A stretch of 64,000 bases of DNA from Paraburkholderia polaris (GCF_012927345.1 NZ_JABBGJ010000050.1:1-64000); one strand, 5' to 3'. Positions 26,413 to 35,643 are shown, counted from the stretch's first letter. The notes: generated from the letters alone by a model not told the origin. Numbers and translations: made by a program.

Positions 26413-26764
26413 ATTCAGTCTTATAGGTAGGTGTCTTCACGTTGTGGTGCCGGACCACTCGCCAGATGGTGGTACACGCGCACTCCCGAAAAAGCTCACC
26501 ATAACGGAGAATGCTGATTTTCAATACGCAACTAACCGTTTGTCTCGCTTGCGTACACCTCAAAACACAAACCCGCCTCCAACACGTCAGCCGCCTGAAA
26601 AATTAGTGGACACGTACGTCGCTTGGCGGTTATCGATAACGGATACCTGTGAAGTGGAACCGTTGCGGCATTGACGATTGCGCTGCTTTCAACTTCTGGT
26701 AGATTTATCGCTGCGCGGCGCAGTACAAATACAAGGACCGCGAAGGATATTGTCGAGGTACGTC
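26413..26764. other. Intergenic stretch, no gene seen
   Basis: About 350 bases without a convincing frame or strong hairpin. A frame continuing from the toxin region is open to 26674 but has low-complexity, non-biological-looking content. A promoter for the DUF1488 gene presumably lies at the right end. Confidence 0.5.
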
Positions 26765-27034
26765 ATGGAAGTTCTTGATCGCGCGCCCGCCGTCTCGCCG
26801 GACGGACGCACCGTGGTTTTCATGCTGTCGATCCGCGGCCGCGAGGTCGAAGGCGCAATTGCGCGTGACGCACTCGAAGAGCATTTCTGGTTACCGCGTA
26901 CCGCCGACGCAACGCGCACACTCAGGACGTTTGAAAATGGTCGCAACCGCATCGTCGCGGTCGCCCAAAGAAAGTTACTTGCGCGACCCGACGAACCGAT
27001 GCGGCTGACCGTCAGCGACTTCGTGACTCGGTGA
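26765..27034 (+). CDS. DUF1488 family protein
   Basis: 89 residues from ATG 26765. The pattern VVFMLSIRGREVEGAIARDA, LEEHFWLPRTADATRTLRTF and a basic NRIVAVAQRKLLAR matches DUF1488, a small alpha-beta protein family of unknown function common in Burkholderiales. It is monocistronic. Confidence 0.75.
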   Translation: MEVLDRAPAVSPDGRTVVFMLSIRGREVEGAIARDALEEHFWLPRTADATRTLRTFENGRNRIVAVAQRKLLARPDEPMRLTVSDFVTR

Positions 27035-27087
27035 CCGACCGTCTGCTGACGATGACTGTTACGGCGATGTGGTCTGATAAAAACGTA

Positions 27088-27107
27088 AAAAGCACGATCG
27101 TGCTTTT
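27088..27107. repeat. 20-bp perfect palindrome
   Basis: AAAAGCACGATCGTGCTTTT is a perfect, loopless palindrome 54 bases after the DUF1488 stop, followed by TTGTT. It can act as a terminator in both directions (A-run before, T-run after) or as a dimeric protein site. Confidence 0.65.
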
Positions 27108-27314
27108 GTTGATAAATTATGTTATGTCAAATCGTCAGGGCGATTGACAAAAACTGACAGCCGTGTCGGCTCTGGCAACCAGACAAGGAGAATAAAGACG
27201 GCGCTGCACTGGCCATTGCGAGCGGCGAGTGCGAACTAAACCAGAAGCGACGCCCGGGTCATCTCCCTCGAGGAGCAAAGCGTCGAGGTAAGGCTAGTCG
27301 ACCACCATCATAAT

Positions 27315-27788
27315 CTAGGAGTGTCCGACCGACGGCATCACAAAGAGGCGTTCGTCCCACACCACGGGTTGCGGCTCGGTCACGACAATCCGCGTCGCGT
27401 CGGGGTGTGCGGGATTGACCAGCACGTTGAATTCTGCACGGACGACGACGGAAGGTACGATCAGGAGCGCCGTATGCGACTCGGTCAGCCAAGCGTCGCC
27501 GAACTCCCTTGCCGCCTGCAGTGCTGGCGCATCCCATCCCCTCGGCAACGATTCGGCCGAATGGCGTTCGACGCGAATATCGTCGGGAACCGCTGCTTCA
27601 ACCCATCCGTGTGTCTTCGGTACCTTGCCGATGCGCGCATGAACCAGAATCTCGAGCATCGCACCGGCGAAGGTCGACGCGGCGTAGATGACCGGTCGCC
27701 CCGGGCTATTGAAGCGGCCGCCCACCAGCATCGCGCCGGTGCCACTCCAGACCGTGTGTCGAGTGTCGGCGATTCGAAACAACTTCAC
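27315..27788 (-). CDS. RES-domain toxin (NAD+-degrading)
   Basis: 157 residues. The RES fold is shown by MKLFRIADTRHTVWSGTGAM, GGRFNSPGRPVIYAASTFAG and LEILVHAR, with the Arg, Glu and Ser residues of the family name region present. RES toxins of the Xre-RES group (ParT, MbcT relatives) consume NAD+ by phosphorolysis or ADP-ribosylation. The gene is coupled by a 4-base overlap to its antitoxin. Confidence 0.93.
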   Translation of the reverse strand: MKLFRIADTRHTVWSGTGAMLVGGRFNSPGRPVIYAASTFAGAMLEILVHARIGKVPKTHGWVEAAVPDDIRVERHSAESLPRGWDAPALQAAREFGDAWLTESHTALLIVPSVVVRAEFNVLVNPAHPDATRIVVTEPQPVVWDERLFVMPSVGHS

Positions 27789-28213
27789 GCCGGCAACCCA
27801 TAAAACAGTTTCCAGAGCAGCTCTTCGACCCGGCGCGCGCCGAGCTCGGTCAGCGCAACATCGAGCGGCGCCCGCCCTTCGAGCTCCGGGTGCGGCGTCG
27901 ACAGGAATTCCCGCGCGTCCTCTTCGTCGTTCCAGACGTAGGCCGTCGTCGCGACGATCCTGGCCAGCCGCTCAGTCTTTTCCGATTCGTCTGGCGTCAG
28001 CCGATCGCGACGCCGCTTATAGGTCGCTTCGGGGATGATGCGGGCAAGTAGCGCACGCCGGGCGTCGGCACCCTGCGTCGCATGTTCGACGCCCGCGCGC
28101 AGCGCGGACTTGGGCAGGCCGTCGCGGACAAGTGCCTCGAGTTCCGCGAGCGTGTGCGGGACCTGCCGCAGTTCCATGACCGCGGCCACTGCTTCAGGCG
28201 TAATCAGGGACAT
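27785..28213 (-). CDS. Xre/MbcA/ParS-type antitoxin (DUF2384)
   Basis: 142 residues. The N-terminal helical part includes an Xre-like HTH (IPEATYKRRRDRLTPDESEK), and the C-terminal part has the DUF2384 pattern EDAREFLSTPHPELEGRAPL and VEELLWKLFYGLPA, which covers the RES active site. It is the first gene of the pair and probably represses it through the TTGATAC motifs at 28230-28265. Confidence 0.92.
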   Translation of the reverse strand: MSLITPEAVAAVMELRQVPHTLAELEALVRDGLPKSALRAGVEHATQGADARRALLARIIPEATYKRRRDRLTPDESEKTERLARIVATTAYVWNDEEDAREFLSTPHPELEGRAPLDVALTELGARRVEELLWKLFYGLPA

Positions 28214-28229
28214 GCGACTCCCGACTAAA

Positions 28230-28265
28230 GTATCAGTTGATACCTAATGATAGCGCAATTGATAC
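28230..28265. promoter_or_regulatory. TTGATAC repeats before the Xre-RES pair, likely operator
   Basis: GTATCA-GT-TGATAC at 28230-28243 is a short inverted repeat, and the half TTGATAC recurs at 28259-28265, one and a half to two helical turns away. They lie 17-52 bases upstream of the antitoxin start. Confidence 0.6.
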
Positions 28266-28625
28266 CGTCCGCAAACCTATCTTCAATCTAGCGGGCTCCA
28301 GCGGGGAGACTGTCGAGGCGGCCACCTCGACATCGTCCGTGCCTGCGAGAATCGCCCACCTAGCATGACGGCACGTTACTGCTTACAGAAATCTCTCATA
28401 CACGAAACGCTCAAGCAATTAAGCATCCGCTCGCGACAGGATGTCGCACTGGGCGCACGGATAAACCATTTATAGTGCACTGCACAAGCTCCGTCCGATC
28501 GGCAAGTGCGATCTGACGACCGCGTCCGGCGTTGCCGGGTTGCGGACAGACATGCCGCTGAAGGTGAATCGTTACGCCTGTCAGCTACGCCCAGTTTCTG
28601 TCTACATCATCAAAATGAGGCCCCT

Positions 28626-28781
28626 GTGAAATACCTTCCCCGCATCGCCGCGTCTGGAGCACTCCTGGTCGTCGCTCTCGGTATCGTCACCTTCGCCCAG
28701 ATCAAGTTCGCGCCGCAATCCGCAGACAACAACCCGGTCGCACGGATCGTCCTGAACGTCGAGTCGCAACTGAACGGCTGA
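28626..28781 (+). CDS. Small single-span membrane protein
   Basis: 51 residues from GTG 28626 with GAGG nine bases upstream. It has one hydrophobic segment (AASGALLVVALGIVTFAQIK) and a short polar tail. A good hairpin terminator follows, which supports a real transcription unit. No family recognised. Confidence 0.5.
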   Translation: MKYLPRIAASGALLVVALGIVTFAQIKFAPQSADNNPVARIVLNVESQLNG

Positions 28782-28825
28782 GCGACTCCACCGCTGTATG
28801 TAGCCCGCGCCCCGCAGGCAAAGAA

Positions 28826-28860
28826 AAACCCGCCAGGCTCCGAAGAGAACTGGTGGGTTT
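28826..28860. terminator. Hairpin terminator after the small membrane protein
   Basis: AAACCCGCCAG pairs with CTGGTGGGTTT (one G-T pair) across a 13-base loop, with A's before and T's in the 3' arm. Confidence 0.75.
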
Positions 28861-29114
28861 GAGCTACTGATTTCGGATTCACATACTAGGCGATGGTAAC
28901 GGAGTTGACGGCTGCTCAGGCTCCTCCAGCGACCAGTCAGCCTCCATGCTCACGGCATCCACACCTTGGCAGGTCACCAATCGTCAATTCGAGACGCTTC
29001 ATCGTGGCCTCGTGAGACAGGCAATCCTCCCCTTCGACGTTTCGATCATCAGAAACTTGAAGAGCGTGTCGCCACACTGATCCAGCGCAAGCCAGCCCTC
29101 CCCGCCCTGCGCAT

Positions 29115-29184
29115 ATTGTCACCGCGCAACCTGAAGGCATGGCCGAATCCAGAATTTGTGCAGCAGCCTCCTGCACAAACTGTA
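29115..29184 (+). pseudogene. DUF1016/YhcG scrap with internal deletion
   Basis: LSPRNLKAWPNPEFVQQPPA matches the DUF1016 motif SPRNLK...PDPEFVQQ with about eight residues (24 bases) removed after NLK. It is a second remnant of the same family as 20255-20583, so the two may bracket an island. Confidence 0.65.
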
Positions 29185-29576
29185 ACCTCTCCGGCTTTGC
29201 AAATATAGGATTGCGATGTCTGTCGAATGTCGATCACTTTAATTATGTAAAATTTCGGAATCCAAAATTTATCGGCATCCGAAATCAATAATGCAACGAC
29301 CTCTTCGGCAAGTGCTCCGCCTGAATCGCAATCTGCCAAGGCTTGCCGATACGTCGATTACGGGATCGGGGAATGGTCCGTTCCCTTCAAAAATCCGCTC
29401 CGCTTCGACTACTTCGTGAAGAGGAGCCCTTGCGAGCTGGGCGTCATACAGCGCCCGCAGCGCTTCAAAGTCGCTGATTACCTCAGACGCGAGCCGCCAC
29501 TCCCCCGTCTCATGAGCGTGCGCCAAGGTGGTCTCGACCGCATATTCGGCGATCTTGAACTGCTCCACCAGTTGAT

Positions 29577-29732
29577 TGCACTGAGAGGCGATTTCTCCGA
29601 GGGCTTAAGCACGACGTTGTTGCCGCAGGCGAGCGCCGACGCACATTTCCATATCGCGATGAGCGCGGGGAAATTCCACGGTACGACAGCAGCAACGACG
29701 CCCACCGGCTCGCGTGTTACGAGACCGAGTCC
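29577..29732 (-). pseudogene. Aldehyde dehydrogenase fragment
   Basis: LVTREPVGVVAAVVPWNFPA then CASALACGNNVVLKPSEKSP is unmistakable aldehyde dehydrogenase N-domain sequence (PWNFP, LKPSE). Nothing of the family precedes or follows in frame; the catalytic Cys and Glu are missing. Confidence 0.85.
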
Positions 29733-29970
29733 AAAATCCGTCGACCGGCTTCTAAACGATAAGCACACCTGCCGGCTTTTCGTCTCACGCTCGGCAAGTT
29801 GACAACACCTTATTTACATCACCCCAGTCGGCAATCAGCTCGACGCAAATAACAAGTTACATCGCGGACCTCGACGTAGGCACTGGCGAGGTTCAATGCT
29901 AGAGCTGCCGAAAACCCCACGTTTTTTTAGCAGTCCCGGTTGGCGCCTGTCTTACCTCACTCCGCCCGCT

Positions 29971-31557
29971 TTACACTTCTGCGCCAATAAGCTTCGCCAT
30001 CCGCAGGGCCAACGCATAGCCGGTGAGCGTGGGATTCACCACCGACGAGCTGGGATGGACGCCCGTGCCCGCGATGAAGAGATTGGCGTGGTCGTGGGTG
30101 CGGCAATCCCGGTCGACAACCGAATCCTTCGGATCGTTGCCCATGATGTGCGAACTTGGCACCCAGGCGTTGACGTCGTTCAGCACGTCGCTCGCGTTGA
30201 ACACGCGCTGGAAGTCACCGTAGTCGCCAAGCAGGCGGGGCAGCGCGCGCAGCGAATAATCGAACATGTCGTATGTCGTCTGTGGTTTTGGCAGCCCCAG
30301 CGCGTCCTTGTTCGCACTCAACGTGACGCGGTTGCGCGCATCCGGCAGAACTTCGACGTAGCTGGCGATCTTCAGGTAGCGGGCTGCATCGTGGCGGATG
30401 CGCTCGTCGAGTTCCTTGCCGACCACACCCTGGTCGATCAGGCGTCGGGCGATGATTTCGTTGGGCACGGTGTTATCCAGGAAATGGCGGATCGAACCAT
30501 GCTCGCTCCTGAACGTGCCATCCCGCCGGGTATTGATGCTGCCCTGCTGTGTCGGTCCGCGTCCCGCCCACAGTGGGTCCTTGACCAGCATCGCGATCGA
30601 TCGGCCGGTATGTCCCATCATGTTGCGGCCGACCTGGCCGGACGAATTCGCGATGCCGGACATCAGGAGCAGCTTCGGCGTTTCGACGCCGTGCGCCGCG
30701 ATGACGAAATAGCGAGCCGTCAGCCGCACACTCTTGCCGTCAGGCGTCTTGTAGTGCACGGCGGTAATTTTCCGGTCGGCGCCCCGTTCGATCCGGTACA
30801 CCACCGCGTTGGTCAGGAGTTTCGCACCCTGGTCGACGGCCCAGTAGACCGGACGATCTCCCGAGAACTGCGCGCCGATCGGACAGATGGGTGCGCAGTT
30901 GTTGTTGCCCGCGCAGGTGGGGCGGCCCGCGTACGGACGCGTTGCGCGCGCGTTCGGTTCGTCAACGAACTGATGGCCGATGGTCGACACCTTGTCGGCG
31001 ACCTGCTGGGTCAGATAGGCCCACGGCTGCTGTTTCATCGGGTACGGCTTCGAGCGATGCGGGAACGGCTGTCCTCCCTGGCCGCTCTGATCATCGGTAT
31101 CCGAACCCGACACGCCAATCTGCTCTTCCGCGAGCTGGTACCATGGCTCCAGCTCGTCATAGCCGACCGGCCAGTCGCGCCCCTGCCCATACAGGCTGTG
31201 CAGCCTGAAGTCGTTGGGCAGCATACGCCACGTCGCGCCACCCCAGTGCCAGGTGGTGCCGCCCACGAGGCGCAGATAGGACGGCTTCTGCAGGATGGGA
31301 CCGACGCTCTCGATGTATTGGTCGGAGTACTTGCCGGTCGACGATTTGGGCGCCCACGGCTGGTCCGGATAAGGGCCGTTGTAATCGGACTTGTTGCCGT
31401 AGTTGCGAAACGCACTGACGAGGCTTGCCCGCCTCACGTCGGGTCCGGATTCGAGAACGATGACTGATTTTCGCTGCTGGGACAGCGAGGCGGCGACCGC
31501 CCCACCCAGAATGCCGCCACCAATCACGATCACGTCTGCGTCATATTCGCGGGTCAT
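29971..31557 (-). CDS. GMC-family FAD dehydrogenase, large subunit
   Basis: 528 residues. The FAD motif VIVIGGGILGGAVAASLSQQ is near the N-terminus, GGTTWHWGGATWRMLPNDF follows near 100, and the C-terminal SSHIMGNDPKDSVVDRDCRT and GTGVHPSSSVVNPTLTGYAL carry the catalytic His region. It resembles the flavoprotein subunit of membrane gluconate 2-, sorbitol and fructose dehydrogenases. It has no signal peptide of its own and would leave the cell with the TAT subunit encoded just upstream. The substrate, a sugar acid or polyol, is not decided by sequence. Confidence 0.92.
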   Translation of the reverse strand: MTREYDADVIVIGGGILGGAVAASLSQQRKSVIVLESGPDVRRASLVSAFRNYGNKSDYNGPYPDQPWAPKSSTGKYSDQYIESVGPILQKPSYLRLVGGTTWHWGGATWRMLPNDFRLHSLYGQGRDWPVGYDELEPWYQLAEEQIGVSGSDTDDQSGQGGQPFPHRSKPYPMKQQPWAYLTQQVADKVSTIGHQFVDEPNARATRPYAGRPTCAGNNNCAPICPIGAQFSGDRPVYWAVDQGAKLLTNAVVYRIERGADRKITAVHYKTPDGKSVRLTARYFVIAAHGVETPKLLLMSGIANSSGQVGRNMMGHTGRSIAMLVKDPLWAGRGPTQQGSINTRRDGTFRSEHGSIRHFLDNTVPNEIIARRLIDQGVVGKELDERIRHDAARYLKIASYVEVLPDARNRVTLSANKDALGLPKPQTTYDMFDYSLRALPRLLGDYGDFQRVFNASDVLNDVNAWVPSSHIMGNDPKDSVVDRDCRTHDHANLFIAGTGVHPSSSVVNPTLTGYALALRMAKLIGAEV

Positions 31558-31584
31558 GTTTCTTTGCCTGATCGGAAATGGGGT

Positions 31585-32118
31585 TCAGGAAGCATCGACG
31601 TCGGGACGCGCCGACCAGTATTCCGGCCGGGCGCGAATGTATGATGGGATGACGGTGACATCGGCGGTGGGTTCGAACATGAGCGCTGTCTCGTACCCGA
31701 CCATGCGCGCATGCTCGCCTCGTCCTACACTGCCGGTGTAGAAAGCCTCGATGATCGCCAGGGCGGTCTTGCGGGCATCGGAGGATGTGCCGGCCAGGGC
31801 CGGGATCAGCGCACCGACATCGGCTGAACGCAGCGAGGCGATGGCGGCGGACAATGCGTTGAGGCGTGCCGGAAAGCTGCTGTCCTGGGCAATCAGGCCC
31901 TGATGGACGGAACGGACGTAAAGATCGGGCAACGCGTTGCGCCGAGTCAGGAATGCCGCCACGCTCGCGAAGGTTGCATGCGCGGCAGCGCCGTGTGTAG
32001 CGCTGCTTTCCGAAAGCGCATCGAGCGGCATGGCGACAGTCAGCGCGGCGGTTGCCGAGAGCTTCAGGAGGCGGCGTCGTTGCGGATCCGTCACCCGGGA
32101 ACGATCGAAACGGGACAT
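31585..32118 (-). CDS. Small TAT-exported subunit of the GMC dehydrogenase
   Basis: 177 residues. The start carries a twin-arginine signal with PQRRRLLKLSATAALTVAMP. The rest matches the sorbitol-dehydrogenase/gluconate-dehydrogenase small subunit type (FASVAAFLTRRNALPDLYVR). It escorts and stabilises the FAD subunit. Gene spacing of 27 bases to the large subunit and 14 to the cytochrome supports one operon. Confidence 0.85.
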   Translation of the reverse strand: MSRFDRSRVTDPQRRRLLKLSATAALTVAMPLDALSESSATHGAAAHATFASVAAFLTRRNALPDLYVRSVHQGLIAQDSSFPARLNALSAAIASLRSADVGALIPALAGTSSDARKTALAIIEAFYTGSVGRGEHARMVGYETALMFEPTADVTVIPSYIRARPEYWSARPDVDAS

Positions 32119-32132
32119 TGCGGGTACTCCTT

Positions 32133-33428
32133 CTAGTGCGCCGGTGCCGTCCGGGCTTTCGCGATGTCAGAGTCGCTCGCCCGGAGTTCGCCGTTGCCGA
32201 ACTGGTTGGAAAGATAGTCGACCAGTTTCACAACGTCGTCGTCGCTGAGTTCGGTCTGGAAAGCAGGCATGAAATAGTGTGTGGCGCCATTATTGACACT
32301 CGCGCCGTGCAGGATCACCTGGATCAGGTTGCGGGCGCTGGTGGTGCCCACCGAGCTGTTTTTCAGCATGGAAGGGAAGAAGCCGTCTTTTGTACCCATG
32401 CCCATCATGCCGTGACAACTGGCGCAATGATTCAGATAAAGCACGGCACCGTCGGGCACCGGGCTGTGCATACTGGCGCTCGTGCGGATCGCGACATAGC
32501 TGTCGGCGGGGCGGCCCTGTTCGGAACGCGGCTTCCGGTCAAGGCCGGTTGCAGCCGGAACGGTCCTGATGTACGCGGCGATGGCAGTGAGGTCGCTGTC
32601 GGCCAGCTTGCTGAAGCTGTGCTCGACGGCTTCGCCCATCGGTCCCGCTGCCTGCGCCCGCCCGGGCACATTGCCCGTCCGCAGATACTGGACGATCTGC
32701 TGGGTCGTCCAGATGCCGACCCCCGCGTTACGGTCGCTGGTGATGTTGAACGCCTGCCAGCCGCCCAGTTCAGCGCCGGCGAGATAGCCGGATCCAGCTT
32801 CGTCATAGGCCTTCTCCTGCATGCCGATGCCGCGCGGCGTGTGGCAGGTGCCGCAATGCGCGGCTCCCTGCACCAGATAGGCGCCGCGGTTCCATTGCGC
32901 GTCGCGGTAGGGCCTGGCCACATAGGCGCCTTCGTCCAGAAACAGCAGGTTCCAAATCTTGAGCGGCCAGCGCATCGTCAGCGGCCATGGGAAGCTCGGC
33001 GCGCGGTTCGGTTGCTTCACTGGCTCGACGCCGTGCATGAAATACGCGTACAGGCCTGCGATATCCTGATCGCTCAGCTTCGTATACGACGGATATGGCA
33101 TCGCCGGATAGAGATTTCTTCCATCCGGCGTCACCCCTTTACGCAGGACTTTTTTGAAATCGTCCAGCGAATAGTTTCCAATTCCGGTGGCCTTGTCCGG
33201 CGTGATGTTGCTCGAATAGATATTGCCCATCGGCAACGGCATCGGCAATCCACCCGCGTACGGCTTGCCGCCCGCCACGGTGTGACAGGCGATGCAGTCG
33301 GCCGCAATCGCCAGATATTTGCCCGCCTCAATCTGATCGGCGCTGGGCGCGCTGCTGGCGCCGACCGCCAGCTGGCACGACAAGGCAATGAGCGGCGCAA
33401 TCAGAAACCTCAGACATCTCGATGACAT
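32133..33428 (-). CDS. Triheme cytochrome c subunit of the GMC dehydrogenase
   Basis: 431 residues. A signal peptide (FLIAPLIALSCQLAVGA) precedes three heme motifs: CIACH near 45, CGTCH near 190 and CASCH near 330. This is the usual electron-accepting subunit of membrane polyol and sugar-acid dehydrogenases, passing electrons to ubiquinone or the oxidase. First gene of the three; AAGGAAC lies nine bases before the ATG. Confidence 0.93.
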   Translation of the reverse strand: MSSRCLRFLIAPLIALSCQLAVGASSAPSADQIEAGKYLAIAADCIACHTVAGGKPYAGGLPMPLPMGNIYSSNITPDKATGIGNYSLDDFKKVLRKGVTPDGRNLYPAMPYPSYTKLSDQDIAGLYAYFMHGVEPVKQPNRAPSFPWPLTMRWPLKIWNLLFLDEGAYVARPYRDAQWNRGAYLVQGAAHCGTCHTPRGIGMQEKAYDEAGSGYLAGAELGGWQAFNITSDRNAGVGIWTTQQIVQYLRTGNVPGRAQAAGPMGEAVEHSFSKLADSDLTAIAAYIRTVPAATGLDRKPRSEQGRPADSYVAIRTSASMHSPVPDGAVLYLNHCASCHGMMGMGTKDGFFPSMLKNSSVGTTSARNLIQVILHGASVNNGATHYFMPAFQTELSDDDVVKLVDYLSNQFGNGELRASDSDIAKARTAPAH

Positions 33429-33921
33429 GTGGCCTGTTCCTTGTAGATGTCGACGATTTCACAACGAATTACTGTACCTGCCCAAAGCATGGGTGGTGAT
33501 TCACGACGACAGCAACATGCATTGACTGCTGCGGGATTGGCGGACCGCCATGAGGCGCGCACACTCGGAATATGACGCTCCCGATGGACGGACACGATCA
33601 TATTGCAATCAGGTCCGGCAGTGCTTTCACGGCGGCTACTTCCGATTGCGGGTTTTTCGGAGAGGACAGCCCACCGTACAGCTTCTTCTTGGCCGCCCAC
33701 GGGCAAGTCATGGCCGCAAGCTTTACAGCACCCGCGTTTGGTTTGCACGCACAGTAGTGCCCGCCCTGCACCCGACATCGTCTCGGTGCAAGGTGGCGAC
33801 CGTGTTCTGCGCCGGCAACCCCTATGACCCTGCCGCGTCGCGTACGACGCTGGGAAACCAGCAGGACCGCATCCCCAACCAGGTCCGATCCGGAAGCCCG
33901 GATGCGGGGCTTCCGTTTCGC
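33429..33921. other. Intergenic region between two minus-strand operons
   Basis: The promoter of the cytochrome c operon should lie near 33450-33550, but I see no clear boxes. A short plus-strand frame (33572-33757) has no known family. A hairpin occurs at 33891-33915. Confidence 0.5.
33891..33915. terminator. Hairpin after the glucarate operon
   Basis: CGGAAGCCC and GGGCTTCCG form a 9-bp stem with a 7-base loop, 7 bases past the stop of the last operon gene. There is no U-run on the operon strand, so it may be a factor-dependent stop or an mRNA end protector. Confidence 0.5.
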
Positions 33922-34806
33922 CTACGAGCCAACCTCGTGCGCGGCCATGATCTCCAGCGCGCGCACGATGGCCGAGTGATCCAGTTCGGCGAAACCATAT
34001 GCCGCGCAGGTCTGCATCAGCTGTGCGGCATTCGCCGTCTGCGGTAACGCGACACCAAGCTCGCGCGCGCCCGAAAGTGCGAGATTCAGGTCCTTCTGGT
34101 GCAGCCTGATCCGGAAGCCGGGCTCGAAGGTGCGCCTGATCATGCGGTCGCCGTGCACTTCGAGGATGCGGCTTGCCGCAAAACCACCCATCAATGCCTC
34201 GCGCACCCTGCCTGGGTCAGCCCCGGCCTTGCTGGCGAAGAGCAGGGCTTCGCCAACGGCCGCGATGTTCAGCGCGACGATGATCTGGTTGGCGACCTTG
34301 CAGGTCTGGCCGTCGCCATTGCCGCCGACGAGGGTGATGTTTCTGCCCATAAGTTCGAACAGCGGTTTGACGCGATCAAACGTCGTCTGAGGGCCACCCA
34401 CCATGATGGTCAGGCTCGCGGCCCGGGCGCCCACTTCCCCCCCGGAAACGGGCGCGTCGAGGTAGTCGCAGCCGAGTTCATTGATCCTCCTCGCGAATTC
34501 CTTCGTGGCCATCGGGCTGACTGAGCTCATGTCGACCACGGTCTTGCCCGGTCCCGACAGGCCGGCGGCCACACCGTTCGCGGCAAACAGGACGGTCTCT
34601 ACGTCGGGCGTGTCGGGCACCATCATGAAGATGATGTCGGCCTAGCGTGCAACGTCGGCCGCGTTGGGACAGTTCGTTGCGGAACTCCGGGCAATGTCCT
34701 CTGGCATTTTGCCCTGGGTGTTCACGAAGAGATCGTGTCCGGCCTGGATGAGGTGGCCCGCCATCGGCGCGCCCATGATGCCAAGTCCTATGAATCCGAG
34801 TTTCAT
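33922..34806 (-). pseudogene. garR: Tartronate semialdehyde reductase (2-hydroxy-3-oxopropionate reductase) with in-frame TAG
   Basis: The full frame runs 294 codons from ATG 34806 (MKLGFIGLGIMGAPMAGHLI) to the stop at 33922, the normal GarR/GlxR length. All family motifs are there: NAD fold GLGIMG, substrate site DAPVSGGEVGARAASLTIMV and the catalytic Lys region GQTCKVANQIIVALN. Codon 55 (34644-34642) is TAG where relatives have Gln (ADVAR-Q-ADIIFMM), a single CAG to TAG change. Unless the stop is suppressed or is a sequencing error, no active enzyme is made. It would reduce tartronate semialdehyde to glycerate, the last step of this operon's pathway. Confidence 0.88.
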
Positions 34807-34827
34807 CGAAAATCTCCCTGTGAGTGG

Positions 34828-35643
34828 TCAGTACTGCGCTTCGATCGGCACGACGTCCGGTCCCTTAAACTTGTCTCCAAGCAGCTGCGTCGCCATGCGG
34901 AATACACCGAGGTCGCTGCCGACGGCGACAAAGGTCGCACCCATTGCCAGATAGCGATGCGCATCGGCCTCGACCGGTGAGAGGATGCCTGCGGGCTTGC
35001 CGGCCGCGTTCGCGGCGGCGAAGACCGCGGCAATCGCGTCCTGCACTTCCGCGTGGTGCATGTCACCCGGGTGGCCGAGGCCGGCGGCCAGGTCCGAAGG
35101 ACCAACGAAGATGCCGTCAACGCCGTCCACGCGCGCGATGTCCCGCACGGCGGCGACACCGGCGCGGCTCTCGATCTGAACCATCACGGCGATGTGATCG
35201 TTCGCCTGCCTGAAATAGTCGGGCACCGTGCCATAGCGATTGCCGCGGTGTGAGACGGACACGCCACGTACACCCTGCGGTGGGTAGCGCGTGGCGGCCA
35301 CGGCCCGTTGCGCCTCAGTGGCACTTTCGATGTAGGGAATGAGGAAGTTGCAGAAGCCAGCGTCGAGCAGGCGCTTGATCTCGACCGTGTCGTTCCAGGA
35401 CGGGCGAACCACCGGCGCGCTCACACTATCTTTCAGGGCCATCAGTTGCGGGATGAGGCTGCTCACATCGTTGGGCGCGTGTTCGCAGTCGAGCAGCAGC
35501 CAGTCGAAGCCGGCGAGGCCGAGCACCTCGGTCGTGATGGGGCTGCCCAGTGAACACCAGCAACCAATCAGGCGCTCCCCGGCGATCAGGTCCTGACGAA
35601 AGCGGTTGGGGATGCTGCGGTACGGCGTGGACGTGCTATCCAT
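34828..35643 (-). CDS. garL: 5-keto-4-deoxy-D-glucarate aldolase (HpcH/HpaI family)
   Basis: 271 residues; ATG 35643 is chosen because AAGGAG lies eight bases upstream and the family starts there. The class II aldolase marks are FDWLLLDCEHAPND with the base His, the metal Glu in MVQIESRAGV and the Asp in GIFVGPSDLAAGLG. Splits keto-deoxy-glucarate to pyruvate and tartronate semialdehyde. Sits between the dehydratase and the reductase genes, as expected for the pathway. Confidence 0.93.
   Translation of the reverse strand: MDSTSTPYRSIPNRFRQDLIAGERLIGCWCSLGSPITTEVLGLAGFDWLLLDCEHAPNDVSSLIPQLMALKDSVSAPVVRPSWNDTVEIKRLLDAGFCNFLIPYIESATEAQRAVAATRYPPQGVRGVSVSHRGNRYGTVPDYFRQANDHIAVMVQIESRAGVAAVRDIARVDGVDGIFVGPSDLAAGLGHPGDMHHAEVQDAIAAVFAAANAAGKPAGILSPVEADAHRYLAMGATFVAVGSDLGVFRMATQLLGDKFKGPDVVPIEAQY

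Larger units (their letters stand above)
28861..29970. other. Decayed stretch with gene scraps
   Basis: No intact gene. It holds a DUF1016 scrap (29115-29184), an A+T-rich spot at 29210-29300 and an aldehyde dehydrogenase scrap (29577-29732). A minus-strand frame at 29269-29568 reads EWRLASEVISDFEALRALYD and looks protein-like, but I do not recognise it. Confidence 0.6.

Noticed and set aside
20255..29970. Prophage
   Set aside because: No integrase, capsid, tail or lysis genes; only toxin-antitoxin pairs, a primase-helicase and remnants.
29896..31467. Plus-strand open frame of 523 codons opposite the GMC dehydrogenase
   Set aside because: Mirror of a GC-rich gene on the minus strand, with no family motifs; the minus frame has the FAD motif and catalytic His region.
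32052..33425. Plus-strand open frame of 457 codons opposite the cytochrome c gene
   Set aside because: The minus strand encodes three CxxCH heme motifs and a signal peptide; the plus frame is a shadow.
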